Positions 26,411 through 34,571 of a DNA stretch of 64,000 nucleotides are shown here, in pieces. A program made the position numbers and the translations under genes. Within the stretch, counting starts at the first letter, position 1; every line of letters starts with the position of its first letter. Origin of the DNA: CAYOEV01 sp964403075 (lineage in GTDB: Bacteria; Bacteroidota; Bacteroidia; Cytophagales; Cyclobacteriaceae); contig CAYOEV010000001.1 in NCBI GenBank assembly GCA_964403075.1, positions 62,001 to 126,000 of the forward strand, read 5' to 3'. The notes beneath the pieces are model-generated. The model was not told the DNA's origin and ran no database searches. It saw only the letters and a program-made list of their open reading frames with translations.

Positions 26411-27122
26411 CTGTATGTGTAATTTGTTCATCCGCTAATAAAGCCAGCCCATTAAGTTTTAAAAAAAGCTGAGCCGTTGCTACCACGTCTCCCCTACAAT
26501 ACTTTGCAATTCTTTCTAACCCGTCAGGCTCTCTATAATACACCTCTGATACCATTGAACCGTCCATGTCCTGCTTACTTGTAGGAATGCCTAGTAACTC
26601 ACATAGAAGAGCCAAAGAAGTAAAATTCTTTCGGTCCCCAAACTTCCAAAGATTGAGTGTGTCAAGGTGCTGTATCTCCCACGGTTTCTTACCAGCAATA
26701 TCCAGAGGCCAGGGTAGTTTCAATTCATTAACTATCATCCTTCTACTCAGGTATGGAAAATCAAACTCACTGCCATTGTGGGCGCAAAGACGCAACTCCA
26801 GCTGATCAAAACGCTCAAGCGCAGAAACAAAAGCTTCAAGGAGTGCACTTTCATTGCTATCGTACAAGGTTCGCGTGCGGAATTGTAACATTGCTTCCTG
26901 GTGAAAGTAACCCATTGATATCGCGACTATCTGACCAAATTCTGCATAAATACCCGCCTTTTTTTCAAATAATTCTTCAGGACTTAACCCCTCTTCACTT
27001 CGCAAATGAGCCGCTTTTTGCCGCCAGAAATGCTGCATCGACGCATTTAACGAAGAAAAATTTCTTACTGAAGAAATCGTTTCAATGTCTATAACCAGCA
27101 GATGTCTCAGGACCGGATTCAT
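26403..27122 (-). CDS. DnaQ-fold 3'-5' exonuclease (PolB-exonuclease-like)
   Basis: 239 residues with a DEDD-type exonuclease fold: VIDIET near residue 10 (first Asp-Glu), CAHNGSEFDFPYL near 112 (second Asp), and KYCRGDVVATAQLF near 214 (last Asp, YxxxD style with Tyr213). The family is annotated as predicted 3'-5' exonuclease related to polymerase B proofreading domains. The ATG at 27122 overlaps the upstream stop (ATGA). Co-transcription with rnr suggests a nucleic-acid turnover role; DNA or RNA as substrate is unknown. Confidence 0.85.
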   Translation of the reverse strand: MNPVLRHLLVIDIETISSVRNFSSLNASMQHFWRQKAAHLRSEEGLSPEELFEKKAGIYAEFGQIVAISMGYFHQEAMLQFRTRTLYDSNESALLEAFVSALERFDQLELRLCAHNGSEFDFPYLSRRMIVNELKLPWPLDIAGKKPWEIQHLDTLNLWKFGDRKNFTSLALLCELLGIPTSKQDMDGSMVSEVYYREPDGLERIAKYCRGDVVATAQLFLKLNGLALLADEQITHTDE

Positions 27123-27514
27123 CAAACGTGAAAAACTCCCTGTGTATTTAATTCTGGAATAAAGGTGAGGTTTTTTTCTACAATGGAGTCGGGTACGAAG
27201 ATGAACTTTTTATCATATATCTGTGAGCCGATGTAATAACTCAACCAATACTCATTGTACAAATGGAATACCTCCTCCTGAATCGGTTCAATGAGCGCAC
27301 ATTCACCTGACTCCAAATAGGGTATGCCGTGGCGTAGGGTAGAAGTTTTTTGTTTCTTACCGGCTTGCTCACCATATCCACTGCCTGTAATTAACAGGTG
27401 GTCTATTCGCCCTTTCGATCGATTGATCAAATAGACCTTCCATTCTTCCGGCTCAATTTTCGCAATGGCCACATGAATGCCAGAGACCTTCGGGAATTCG
27501 ATGTCTTTCTTCAT
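27122..27514 (-). CDS. Conserved protein of unknown function
   Basis: 130 residues, soluble, no named domain. The sequence alternates strands and turns (GIHVAIAKIEPEEWKVYLIN, HLLITGSGYG, YIGSQIYDKKFIFVPDSI) and suggests a compact beta-rich protein. It is coupled on both sides: it overlaps lipB by four bases and the exonuclease by one. Similar short proteins next to lipB are seen in Bacteroidota, but I know of no function. Confidence 0.7.
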   Translation of the reverse strand: MKKDIEFPKVSGIHVAIAKIEPEEWKVYLINRSKGRIDHLLITGSGYGEQAGKKQKTSTLRHGIPYLESGECALIEPIQEEVFHLYNEYWLSYYIGSQIYDKKFIFVPDSIVEKNLTFIPELNTQGVFHV

Positions 27515-28227
27515 TGAATCAATTGCATTTCAAATAAATCAGATAAATGCCCGAGCAACTGTTTTTCCACTTCTTTTACATCCAGCCGTTGCCCCAACTC
27601 GCGGGCCATAGAAGTCACATCTTTATCTGGAATTCCGCATGGCACAATATGTTCAAAATAAGAAAGGTCTGTATTCACATTGAATGCGAATCCGTGCATG
27701 GTTACCCATCTGCTGGATTTAACCCCCAAGGCACAAATCTTTCGTGCCCGTTCGTTGTCACCATCTACCCAAACGCCAGTAAGGCCGTCTACGCGCCCGG
27801 ATTTAATGCCATACGCTGAAAGAGTGAGCATTACCGCCTCTTCCAGGAATCTTAGATACTTATGAATATCCGTGAAAAAGTTATCCAGATCGAGGATGGG
27901 GTAACCTACAATCTGGCCGGGTCCATGATAAGTAATGTCACCACCGCGATTAATTTTATAGTAGGTGGCCCCATATTTTTGTAGCCCACTCGCATCCAGG
28001 AGCAAATGCTCAGGTTTTCCACTCTTGCCTAAGGTGTAAACATGTGGATGGTAACAAAAAATCAGATAATTATCAGTCTGAAGAGGATTTGCAGTTTTGC
28101 GATTTGCGATTTTGCGATCTACTGTTTCTGAGAAGAGCTTCTCTTGGTAATCCCAAACCTCCTGGTAATCCATTTCACCCAAGTGAATGAATTTTGTCCC
28201 CTTATTCACTATCGAATCAATCAACAT
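27511..28227 (-). CDS. lipB: Octanoyltransferase
   Basis: Transfers octanoate from acyl carrier protein to lipoyl domains. 238 residues from the ATG at 28227. Family signatures are NRGGDITYHGPGQIVGYPI (residues about 94-112), Lys in ALGVKSSRWVTMHG and the active-site Cys in HIVPCGIPDKDVTSM. An inserted basic stretch DRKIANRKTANPL at about residues 37-49 comes from a short DNA repeat and looks like a lineage-specific insertion. Overlaps the manA end by 11 bases. Confidence 0.94.
   Translation of the reverse strand: MLIDSIVNKGTKFIHLGEMDYQEVWDYQEKLFSETVDRKIANRKTANPLQTDNYLIFCYHPHVYTLGKSGKPEHLLLDASGLQKYGATYYKINRGGDITYHGPGQIVGYPILDLDNFFTDIHKYLRFLEEAVMLTLSAYGIKSGRVDGLTGVWVDGDNERARKICALGVKSSRWVTMHGFAFNVNTDLSYFEHIVPCGIPDKDVTSMARELGQRLDVKEVEKQLLGHLSDLFEMQLIQ
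28095..28118 (-). repeat. Short tandem repeat inside lipB
   Basis: Three copies of (T)TTTGCGA in a row on the + strand, read in frame by lipB as part of DRKIANRKTAN. The phase is kept by copies of eight, seven and eight bases. Confidence 0.7.
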
Positions 28228-29161
28228 ATGTATACAAAACGGTTGAGTCTTCCTCCGGTTCAATTTCTACCGATAACGCTGCAGGGATTAGCACTGTATC
28301 ACCAAATTTCATCCACATTTCTCCCGTTTTATATTTTAAATGAATGGGCACACCTCCCACGTGCATGACAATGGAAAAGTTCTCCTTATGCAGTGCTGTG
28401 TGCTTTTCAAAAGACAATACCTCGGTTTGAAAAAAATCATTCCGTACGCCAGGACACCCCTCATTCATTAAAACTTTGCCATTGTCCGTTCCCAAATCCA
28501 TCACCTCCAGTGCCTGCTCGAGATGAAGTGCCCGCAACCTTCCGGCGGCATCTTTTCGATTAAAATCATAAATACGGTAAGTGATGTCTGACGCCTGCTG
28601 TACTTCAGCAACAAGCAAACCCTTGCCAATGGTGTGGACACGATTGGCTGGAATGTCGAAGAGATCTCCGGCTTTGGTAGGCACTTCATTCATCAGTTGT
28701 TCAAAATTTCCCGCATAAATGGCTTCCCTGATGTCCTCCGGCTTTGCTGGTCGGGTGAATCCGCATAATAACCGGGCTTCGGGTGCTGCAGCCACTACAT
28801 ACCAAATCTCCGACTTCCCTCTGCCGTTACTTTGTTCATCATTGGGGTGCACCTGAATAGATAAATCCTCGGCGGCATCTATGAATTTGACCAATAGTGG
28901 AAATTCATTTCCATAGCGTCTCGAAATGGACTTACCCATTAAAATCGGTCCGTAGGCCAGAATAAGATCATTGAGGGAACGTCCAGCAAGTGCACCATTG
29001 GCCACTACCGATTCGCTTCCAGCAAGACCTGAGATTTCCCACGATTCTCCGCAGGATGGTGGACAATCTTTCGCCAGCACTTCCCTCAATTTCTGACCTC
29101 CCCATATCTTCGTTTTATAGATGGGATGAAAACGAATAGGATAAAGTTCAACAACAGACAT
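28217..29161 (-). CDS. manA: Class I mannose-6-phosphate isomerase
   Basis: Zinc cupin that interconverts fructose-6-P and mannose-6-P. 314 residues from the ATG at 29161; the longer frame to 29245 runs through the yraN gene and is rejected. Zinc-site motifs: LSIQVHPND near residue 98, then Glu in KSEIWYVV, and later IPANRVHTIGKG; the start SVVELYPIRFHPIYKTKIWGG is typical. Its start codon shares two bases with the divergent yraN start (CATG). First gene of the lipB-rnr unit. Confidence 0.93.
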   Translation of the reverse strand: MSVVELYPIRFHPIYKTKIWGGQKLREVLAKDCPPSCGESWEISGLAGSESVVANGALAGRSLNDLILAYGPILMGKSISRRYGNEFPLLVKFIDAAEDLSIQVHPNDEQSNGRGKSEIWYVVAAAPEARLLCGFTRPAKPEDIREAIYAGNFEQLMNEVPTKAGDLFDIPANRVHTIGKGLLVAEVQQASDITYRIYDFNRKDAAGRLRALHLEQALEVMDLGTDNGKVLMNEGCPGVRNDFFQTEVLSFEKHTALHKENFSIVMHVGGVPIHLKYKTGEMWMKFGDTVLIPAALSVEIEPEEDSTVLYTYVD

Positions 29162-29504
29162 GTCCAACAAAATTAAAGGAAAAAAGGCTGAAGCCCTGAC
29201 CGCTCGCCATCTTGAAAATTTGGGTTGGGAGATAACTGAACGCAATTACCGGTCGGGGAGATCCGAAATAGATATCATCGCCATTGAAAAGAATGAATTG
29301 CTCGTGTTTGTGGAGGTAAAATACCGCCAAAACCTATCCTACGGTTTGCCAGAAGAAACCATCTCCAGGCATCAAATAGAAAAAATCAAAACAGGAGCGG
29401 TGGAGTACATGGCCGCCATCAACTGGCAGAAAGATATACGTTTTGATATAGTAGCCATTGATAAAAACCTGACCATAACACACCTAAAAGATGCCTTCTT
29501 TTGA
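29160..29504 (+). CDS. YraN (UPF0102) family nuclease-like protein
   Basis: 114-residue member of the YraN/UPF0102 family, which has a restriction-endonuclease-like core. Motifs: GKKAEALTARHLENLGW (N-terminal Glu), RSGRSEIDIIAIEKNELLVFVEVKYR with the D...ExK catalytic arrangement, and a C-terminal RFDIVAID strand. Cellular role is unclear. It shares CATG with the divergent manA start and ends one base before the convergent DUF456 stop. Confidence 0.9.
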   Translation: MSNKIKGKKAEALTARHLENLGWEITERNYRSGRSEIDIIAIEKNELLVFVEVKYRQNLSYGLPEETISRHQIEKIKTGAVEYMAAINWQKDIRFDIVAIDKNLTITHLKDAFF

Positions 29505-29505
29505 G

Positions 29506-30018
29506 TTAGAAGAATTCAGCCAATTGATTGATTAGCCGCGCACCAATTCGAGCGATCACAAACACGCCCACCAATAGGCTGTATCCCACTTTTACCGATG
29601 TGGCCAGCATAAAACCGATAAATGAACCGAATCCGGACTTTAGCGCGGCCTTGAAACGGTTGCCACCGATTAAATCGCCAATAATGGCACCTACCAAAGG
29701 ACCCAAAATAATGGTGAAAGCACCGAATATAGGAAAAATTACCGCGAGCAACGTCCCAATTATACCACCCCATACACCAGACTTCGTGCCACCAAAGCGC
29801 TTTGTAGCTGCCACCGGCAAAATATAATCGACCACTGTAACAAGAAGTGCCAGGGTCACACTGGTGAAAAGTATCCATCCAGGTACATCTAAAACAGTGA
29901 AATGCATGAGGAGTAGCCCTCCCAATGACAGCAGCGGACCGGGTAAAGGTGGAAGAACAGAAAATATGATACCTGCCGCCAAAAAAAGCACAATGAGAAC
30001 AATCATTAAGATTTCCAT
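29506..30018 (-). CDS. DUF456 membrane protein
   Basis: 170 residues from the ATG at 30018 (a TTG at 30042 would run into purM). Four to five transmembrane segments rich in Gly, with VLPPLPGPLLSLGGLLL near residue 22, ATKRFGGTKSGVWGGIIGTLLAVI in the middle, and GPLVGAIIGDLIGG, all typical of DUF456. Function unknown. It follows purM by 13 bases. Confidence 0.85.
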   Translation of the reverse strand: MEILMIVLIVLFLAAGIIFSVLPPLPGPLLSLGGLLLMHFTVLDVPGWILFTSVTLALLVTVVDYILPVAATKRFGGTKSGVWGGIIGTLLAVIFPIFGAFTIILGPLVGAIIGDLIGGNRFKAALKSGFGSFIGFMLATSVKVGYSLLVGVFVIARIGARLINQLAEFF

Positions 30019-30031
30019 GTGCAATACTATT

Positions 30032-31195
30032 TTAATAGACAAACTCTCCGTAAGCTGACCGAATGAGTACTTCTGGATGGAGTGCCGATTCTACATGACC
30101 AACCACCCTGGCCTCCACCTCAAAAGCTTCGCTCACTTCAATTATCTCGTCGGCAATTTCCTCGTTGACATACACCTCCATGCGATGCCCCATATTAAAA
30201 ACTTGGTACATCTCTTTCCACTCGGCGCCACTTTCTAAAGCAATCAACTGGAAAACCGGCGGTACCTCAAAAAGTTGGTCCTTAACCACACGAACGTCCC
30301 CGATAAAATTTTTTACTTTTGTTTGGCCTCCGCCACTGCAGTGTACCATGCCATGAATTTCATGAGGCATCAGCTTCAGCACCTCGGCCATGATGGGCGC
30401 ATAGGTGCGCGTTGGTGAAAGCAGCAGTTTTCCTGCATCGAGCGGAGTGCCAGGCACGCTATCCGTCAAAGATTTACTCCCCACATACGTCAAATTATCC
30501 GAAATACCCGGATCGAACGATTCAGGATATTTTTTCGCAAGCTCGTGATCGAATACATCATGACGCGCTGAGGTAAGTCCATTGCTACCAATACCTGAAT
30601 TGTAAGCCAGTTCATAAATAGCCTTCCCTGAGGAAGCCAGTCCAATGATCACATCTCCCGGCCGAATACCTTCATTGGTAATCACATCTTCTCTTTTCAT
30701 GCGCGCCGTAAGGGTATTATCTACAATAACCGTTCGAACTAAATCACCAACATCGGCCGTTTCACCTCCAGTAGAAACCACATTTACCCGGTATCGCGCA
30801 AGCAGATCCAGAAACTCTTCCGTACCCTCTATCAAAGCTTTAAGTACTTCACCGGGAATTAGACGCTTATTTCGGCCGATGGTTGAAGACAGTAACAAGT
30901 TGTCATAACTTCCCACACAAAGTAAATCATCCAAATTCATGACGATTGCATCCTGTGCAATCCCTTTCCACACAGATAAATCACCAGTCTCCTTCCAATA
31001 CATGTAAGCCAGTGCAGATTTGGTGCCGGCGCCATCGGCATGCATGATCGTACACCAGTGGTCATCCCCTGTCAAATGATCTGGGACCACTTTACAGAAA
31101 GCCTTTGGAAATAAACCTTTATCTAAGTTTTTAATGGCCTGGTGTACATCTTCCTTGGCCGAGGATACCCCTCGTTGTGCATAACGATCACTCAT
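30032..31195 (-). CDS. purM: Phosphoribosylformylglycinamidine cyclo-ligase (AIR synthase)
   Basis: Closes the imidazole ring in purine synthesis with ATP. 387 residues, the longer Bacteroidota form. Features are the N-terminal YAQRGVSSAKEDVHQAI, MHADGAGTKSALA, GIAQDAIVMNLDDLLCVG, STGGETADVGDLVR and GLASSGKA. It acts upstream of PurK and PurE, which are 13 kb away and not in the same transcript. Confidence 0.93.
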   Translation of the reverse strand: MSDRYAQRGVSSAKEDVHQAIKNLDKGLFPKAFCKVVPDHLTGDDHWCTIMHADGAGTKSALAYMYWKETGDLSVWKGIAQDAIVMNLDDLLCVGSYDNLLLSSTIGRNKRLIPGEVLKALIEGTEEFLDLLARYRVNVVSTGGETADVGDLVRTVIVDNTLTARMKREDVITNEGIRPGDVIIGLASSGKAIYELAYNSGIGSNGLTSARHDVFDHELAKKYPESFDPGISDNLTYVGSKSLTDSVPGTPLDAGKLLLSPTRTYAPIMAEVLKLMPHEIHGMVHCSGGGQTKVKNFIGDVRVVKDQLFEVPPVFQLIALESGAEWKEMYQVFNMGHRMEVYVNEEIADEIIEVSEAFEVEARVVGHVESALHPEVLIRSAYGEFVY

Positions 31196-31219
31196 GACGC
31201 AAAGAAAAGGATTCTACAC

Positions 31220-33238
31220 CTATTCGTTTTCAATGACTTCATCATTCTCCTTCACATCTATGAAAAAACGATCGTACTCATCCTGCTCCTCTTCATTCAC
31301 CGGTAAAGATTCTTCACGATCATCCGGGTTGTAACGTAGCACCTTGAATTCGGTGCGTCTGTTGATCTGGTGTTCATCTTCCGTCTCTGCCCGAGGCACC
31401 AGTAAAAGAGTTTCTCCGTACCCCCTGGCTGTTATCCGATCGTCATCAATGCCACGTCCAATGATGTAACGCACGGCAGAGAGGGCCCTTTTCCTGGATA
31501 GATCAAGATTGTAATCTTCACCACCCCGGCTGTCGGTGTGGGATCCCAACTCGATGAATATGTCCGGATTATCGTTCATGACCATCACCAAACTGTCCAG
31601 GACCTCAGCGGCATCCTTTCGAATGTCCCATTTGTCAAAATCGTAGTAGATGTTCTCCAGCACAATCGGCTTTTCTATGACGATACGATCCATTTGTATG
31701 ACTGTCTCAAAATCTTTATTGGTAACAAATGCTGTCAATGTGGTTTTATCGACTGTTTCTCCAATGGTACTGAATACCTTCCGGGTAGTGAAGTAATCGG
31801 TCTTTTCACCAATCAGGTAGTACTTTTCTTCAGGAAATACTCTGAAACGGAAACGACCATCTTCGCTCGTAAAGACTTCGTCTACGACCAACTCGTTCGC
31901 ATCAACCAATCGAACCTTGGTATTAGGCAACACAATTTCCTCACCCCCGTCGTCGGTAGTTACGGTAATTCCTGTCAACCAATAATTTACAATTTTCAAG
32001 TCGGGATCCTCATTCACATAAGTGTAAATATCATCATCACCAGTGCCTCCTCTTCGATTGGATGAGAAAAATCCTCGGGTCAGATCAAATGCATGAAAAG
32101 AGAAATCATCGGACTTCGAATTCATAGGTGCGCCCAGATTTTCGATTTTCACAGTGCCGGATTCTCTTTTGGCAGAGAATATATCAAGCAAGCCAAACCC
32201 TGGATGACCATCAGAGGAAAAATATAAAGTCCCGTCTTCTGCTACGTGTGGAAAAGCTTCATTTCCGAAAGTGTTAATCTCCGGTCCCAGATTTCTTATG
32301 TCAACCCATAAACCCCTTCGATTCAGTTTGGCAGTATATAAGTCGGCTCCCCCGTAACCTCCTTCCCGGGTAGATGACCAGTAAAGCGTTTGTCCATCTT
32401 GGCTCAGGGTAGGTGTAGAATCCCAGGTGCGTGGATCATTTATATTAAGTGGCCGGGGATCTGACCATTGACCATTTCGATATCTTGAGAAAAATAAATT
32501 AACCTGTTCTTTACCAGAGGGTCTGCCCGTATTGCCCTTGGCAAAAATAATGACACTCCCGTTGGCAGAGACTGCCACTGTACCTTCATTCACATTCGGA
32601 TCATTGATCACAGGTGGCAACACATTGAGCCTGGACACATTCACCTTAGCCCCCTTGGTAGGCACCTGGTATAAATCAGTAAAAGGTGTTCCGGTAGCCC
32701 GGTAGGTTTTTCCCCCTTGTCGATTACTGGTAAAGTATAACATGCCGTTGAAATAGGCTGGGGCGTATTCGGCAGCTGGTGTATTGAGCTCCTTTAATTC
32801 ATTGATCCTGTAGAAACTGGTTTGCTTCTTGACCTCCTCAATTTTTCGAATATTTTCAAGTTCGCTTGCTACGCGCGCCTTTACTGCCTCATCATCTACC
32901 TTATCTAAATAGGCCATTAAAACCTGCTCAGCCCGAACATTCTCTTGATCTGCCCTTAACGCACGGGCAAAAAATAACTCCGCTTCAGGGTACTGTTGAT
33001 CGATGTTTTTTGTCAAGGCCTCCTCGTAGTAAGGAACTGCTTCATGAGGGCGATTGGAACGACGGTAAGATTCAGCCAGTAAATAATTTTCAGCAGGCGA
33101 ATTCTTTAATGGGTCCTTATCGAGTTTCTGTATAACTGCGTCAAACTCACCCACCTGGAAACTCTTCTCTACCGAGCAACCTGCCAGCATCAGAAGGATA
33201 AAAATTACTACCGAAGAAAAGAAGAGTCTCTTAATCAT
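31220..33238 (-). CDS. PorE-like OmpA-family lipoprotein
   Basis: 672 residues, with a domain order like that of PorE, the peptidoglycan-binding type IX secretion lipoprotein. In order: lipobox LMLAGC with Cys21; TPR-like helices to about 120 (SYRRSNRPHEAVPYYEEAL); PD40/WD40-like propeller repeats at about 150-390 (SNRQGG, SSTREGGYGGADLYTAKL, SSDGHPGFGLLDIFSA, SNRRGGTGDDDIY); a carboxypeptidase regulatory-like region at about 410-500; and an OmpA domain at about 530-650 (GSHTDSRGGEDYNLDLSRKRA). With gldMN and a PorW-like gene in this window it supports a type IX system, but many Bacteroidota have several paralogues of this architecture. Confidence 0.82.
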   Translation of the reverse strand: MIKRLFFSSVVIFILLMLAGCSVEKSFQVGEFDAVIQKLDKDPLKNSPAENYLLAESYRRSNRPHEAVPYYEEALTKNIDQQYPEAELFFARALRADQENVRAEQVLMAYLDKVDDEAVKARVASELENIRKIEEVKKQTSFYRINELKELNTPAAEYAPAYFNGMLYFTSNRQGGKTYRATGTPFTDLYQVPTKGAKVNVSRLNVLPPVINDPNVNEGTVAVSANGSVIIFAKGNTGRPSGKEQVNLFFSRYRNGQWSDPRPLNINDPRTWDSTPTLSQDGQTLYWSSTREGGYGGADLYTAKLNRRGLWVDIRNLGPEINTFGNEAFPHVAEDGTLYFSSDGHPGFGLLDIFSAKRESGTVKIENLGAPMNSKSDDFSFHAFDLTRGFFSSNRRGGTGDDDIYTYVNEDPDLKIVNYWLTGITVTTDDGGEEIVLPNTKVRLVDANELVVDEVFTSEDGRFRFRVFPEEKYYLIGEKTDYFTTRKVFSTIGETVDKTTLTAFVTNKDFETVIQMDRIVIEKPIVLENIYYDFDKWDIRKDAAEVLDSLVMVMNDNPDIFIELGSHTDSRGGEDYNLDLSRKRALSAVRYIIGRGIDDDRITARGYGETLLLVPRAETEDEHQINRRTEFKVLRYNPDDREESLPVNEEEQDEYDRFFIDVKENDEVIENE

Positions 33239-33294
33239 ATATTTCTGTCCCTGATTAATACAAGAACAAACCCTACATGCCCAAAATCAATAGA

Positions 33295-33789
33295 TCAATG
33301 AAAATATTTTTTCAGCCAGGTAGACTCTGCCGGAACCAGCCACCCGTTCTTCCATTGTTCTAAAGTGGTAACGGCGTGATTAAATACGAGCGTTTCTCTG
33401 GAAAAGCTGCCATCTTGAATTTTTTCTTTGACTTTCGTTGCGTGGATGGTTTTTACCTTTTCTTCACTCCAGTAAGCAACCAATAGACGATCGAAAAAAG
33501 ACACCTCCAAATCCTCCTCCAATTTTTTTACCATATGCACCGATGAATCAATGCTGCAGCCCGTAGCCATTTGTGTGGACTCGTCCACGGCAATGACCAA
33601 AAACTGATCGTGCAAAATATCAAATGTAGCGCTCAGTGGATGTCCGTGAGCCGCCCACTGGGAAACAAACCCACTTGCTGACCGAGCCATCTTCGATTGC
33701 TCTGTAAAAGTCAACGGACGGGACGCCTGATAAATCCAAATTCTGGATTCCTCGCTCATTTGAGCCAATGAAATACGTGTAGTCGTCAT
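33295..33789 (-). CDS. Conserved small protein of unknown function
   Basis: 164 residues, soluble. The conserved core reads SRIWIYQASRPLT, FVSQWAAHGHPL, FLVIAVDES, and ATGCSIDSSVHMVKKLE, a pattern I recall from a Bacteroidota family often labelled 'ABC transporter ATPase'; no Walker motif is present, so that label is wrong. Cys and His in GCSIDSSVH could be functional. It overlaps the Fe-S gene upstream by four bases (ATGA) and is the last gene of the Hdr-like unit. Confidence 0.75.
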   Translation of the reverse strand: MTTTRISLAQMSEESRIWIYQASRPLTFTEQSKMARSASGFVSQWAAHGHPLSATFDILHDQFLVIAVDESTQMATGCSIDSSVHMVKKLEEDLEVSFFDRLLVAYWSEEKVKTIHATKVKEKIQDGSFSRETLVFNHAVTTLEQWKNGWLVPAESTWLKKYFH

Positions 33790-34571
33790 AAAGATGCCGC
33801 TATAAGTTCTGCTAAATCCCTTACGTTAACGTCTTTTTCTCGTTCTTTGTTTTTCACACCGTCAGACATCATGGTCATACAGAATGGACAAGCCACGGCA
33901 ATGGTGGAAGCTCCTGTCTCCAGCGCTTCTTCCGTCCGATCAATGTTCACCTCTTTGTTGCCCGGCTCCGCGTCCTTGAACATTTGCCCACCGCCAGCTC
34001 CGCAGCAAAATCCTTTGGTTTTGCACCGTTTCATCTCTACCAGCTCCGCATCCAGGACCTCAAGAACCTTGCGAGGCGCTTCGTACACATTATTGGCCCT
34101 GCCCAGGAAGCATGAATCATGGTAAGTGATGCGGCGGCCTTTAAACGTGCCACGCTCAGCCATTTTTATCTTGCCTTCATCAATCAAACGCTGCAAAAAC
34201 TGGGAATGATGCAACACATCATAATGACCTCCCAATTCAGGGTACTCATTCTTTATGGTATTAAAACAATGCGGACACGCCGTAACCACTTGTTTGATCC
34301 CGTAGCCATTAAGAACCTGAATATTTGACATGGCCTGCATTTGAAAAAGAAATTCATTGCCCGCTCTCCGGGCGGGATCACCGGTACAAGCCTCCTCCTC
34401 TCCAAGTACGGCGAAATTTACGCCGACATGATTTAAAATGGTCACGAAAGCCTTAGTCACAGCCTTGTAACGGTCATCAAAAGAGCCTGCACATCCGACC
34501 CAGAAGAGTACTTCCGGTTGAATCCCTGTGGAGGCCAACTCCGCCATTGTTGGTATTTTTATTTCACTCAT
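33786..34571 (-). CDS. HdrB-like iron-sulfur protein with two CCG domains
   Basis: 261 residues, cytoplasmic. Two cysteine-rich (CCG-type) domains as in heterodisulfide reductase subunit B and GlpC: the first with WVGCAGSF and VTACPHCFNT, the second with GFCCGAGGGQMF and VACPFCMTMMSDG. Such domains bind an unusual [4Fe-4S] cluster that handles disulfide or quinone-linked electron transfer. It overlaps the membrane ferredoxin gene upstream by four bases and the small protein downstream by four. Partner electron donor is not seen; substrate unknown. Confidence 0.85.
   Translation of the reverse strand: MSEIKIPTMAELASTGIQPEVLFWVGCAGSFDDRYKAVTKAFVTILNHVGVNFAVLGEEEACTGDPARRAGNEFLFQMQAMSNIQVLNGYGIKQVVTACPHCFNTIKNEYPELGGHYDVLHHSQFLQRLIDEGKIKMAERGTFKGRRITYHDSCFLGRANNVYEAPRKVLEVLDAELVEMKRCKTKGFCCGAGGGQMFKDAEPGNKEVNIDRTEEALETGASTIAVACPFCMTMMSDGVKNKEREKDVNVRDLAELIAASL

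Noticed and set aside
29162..29245. Longer manA start at 29245
   Set aside because: Adds 28 residues running antisense through yraN, with no family likeness.
33295..33789. ABC transporter ATPase
   Set aside because: A label often used for this family, but there is no Walker A, signature or Walker B motif.
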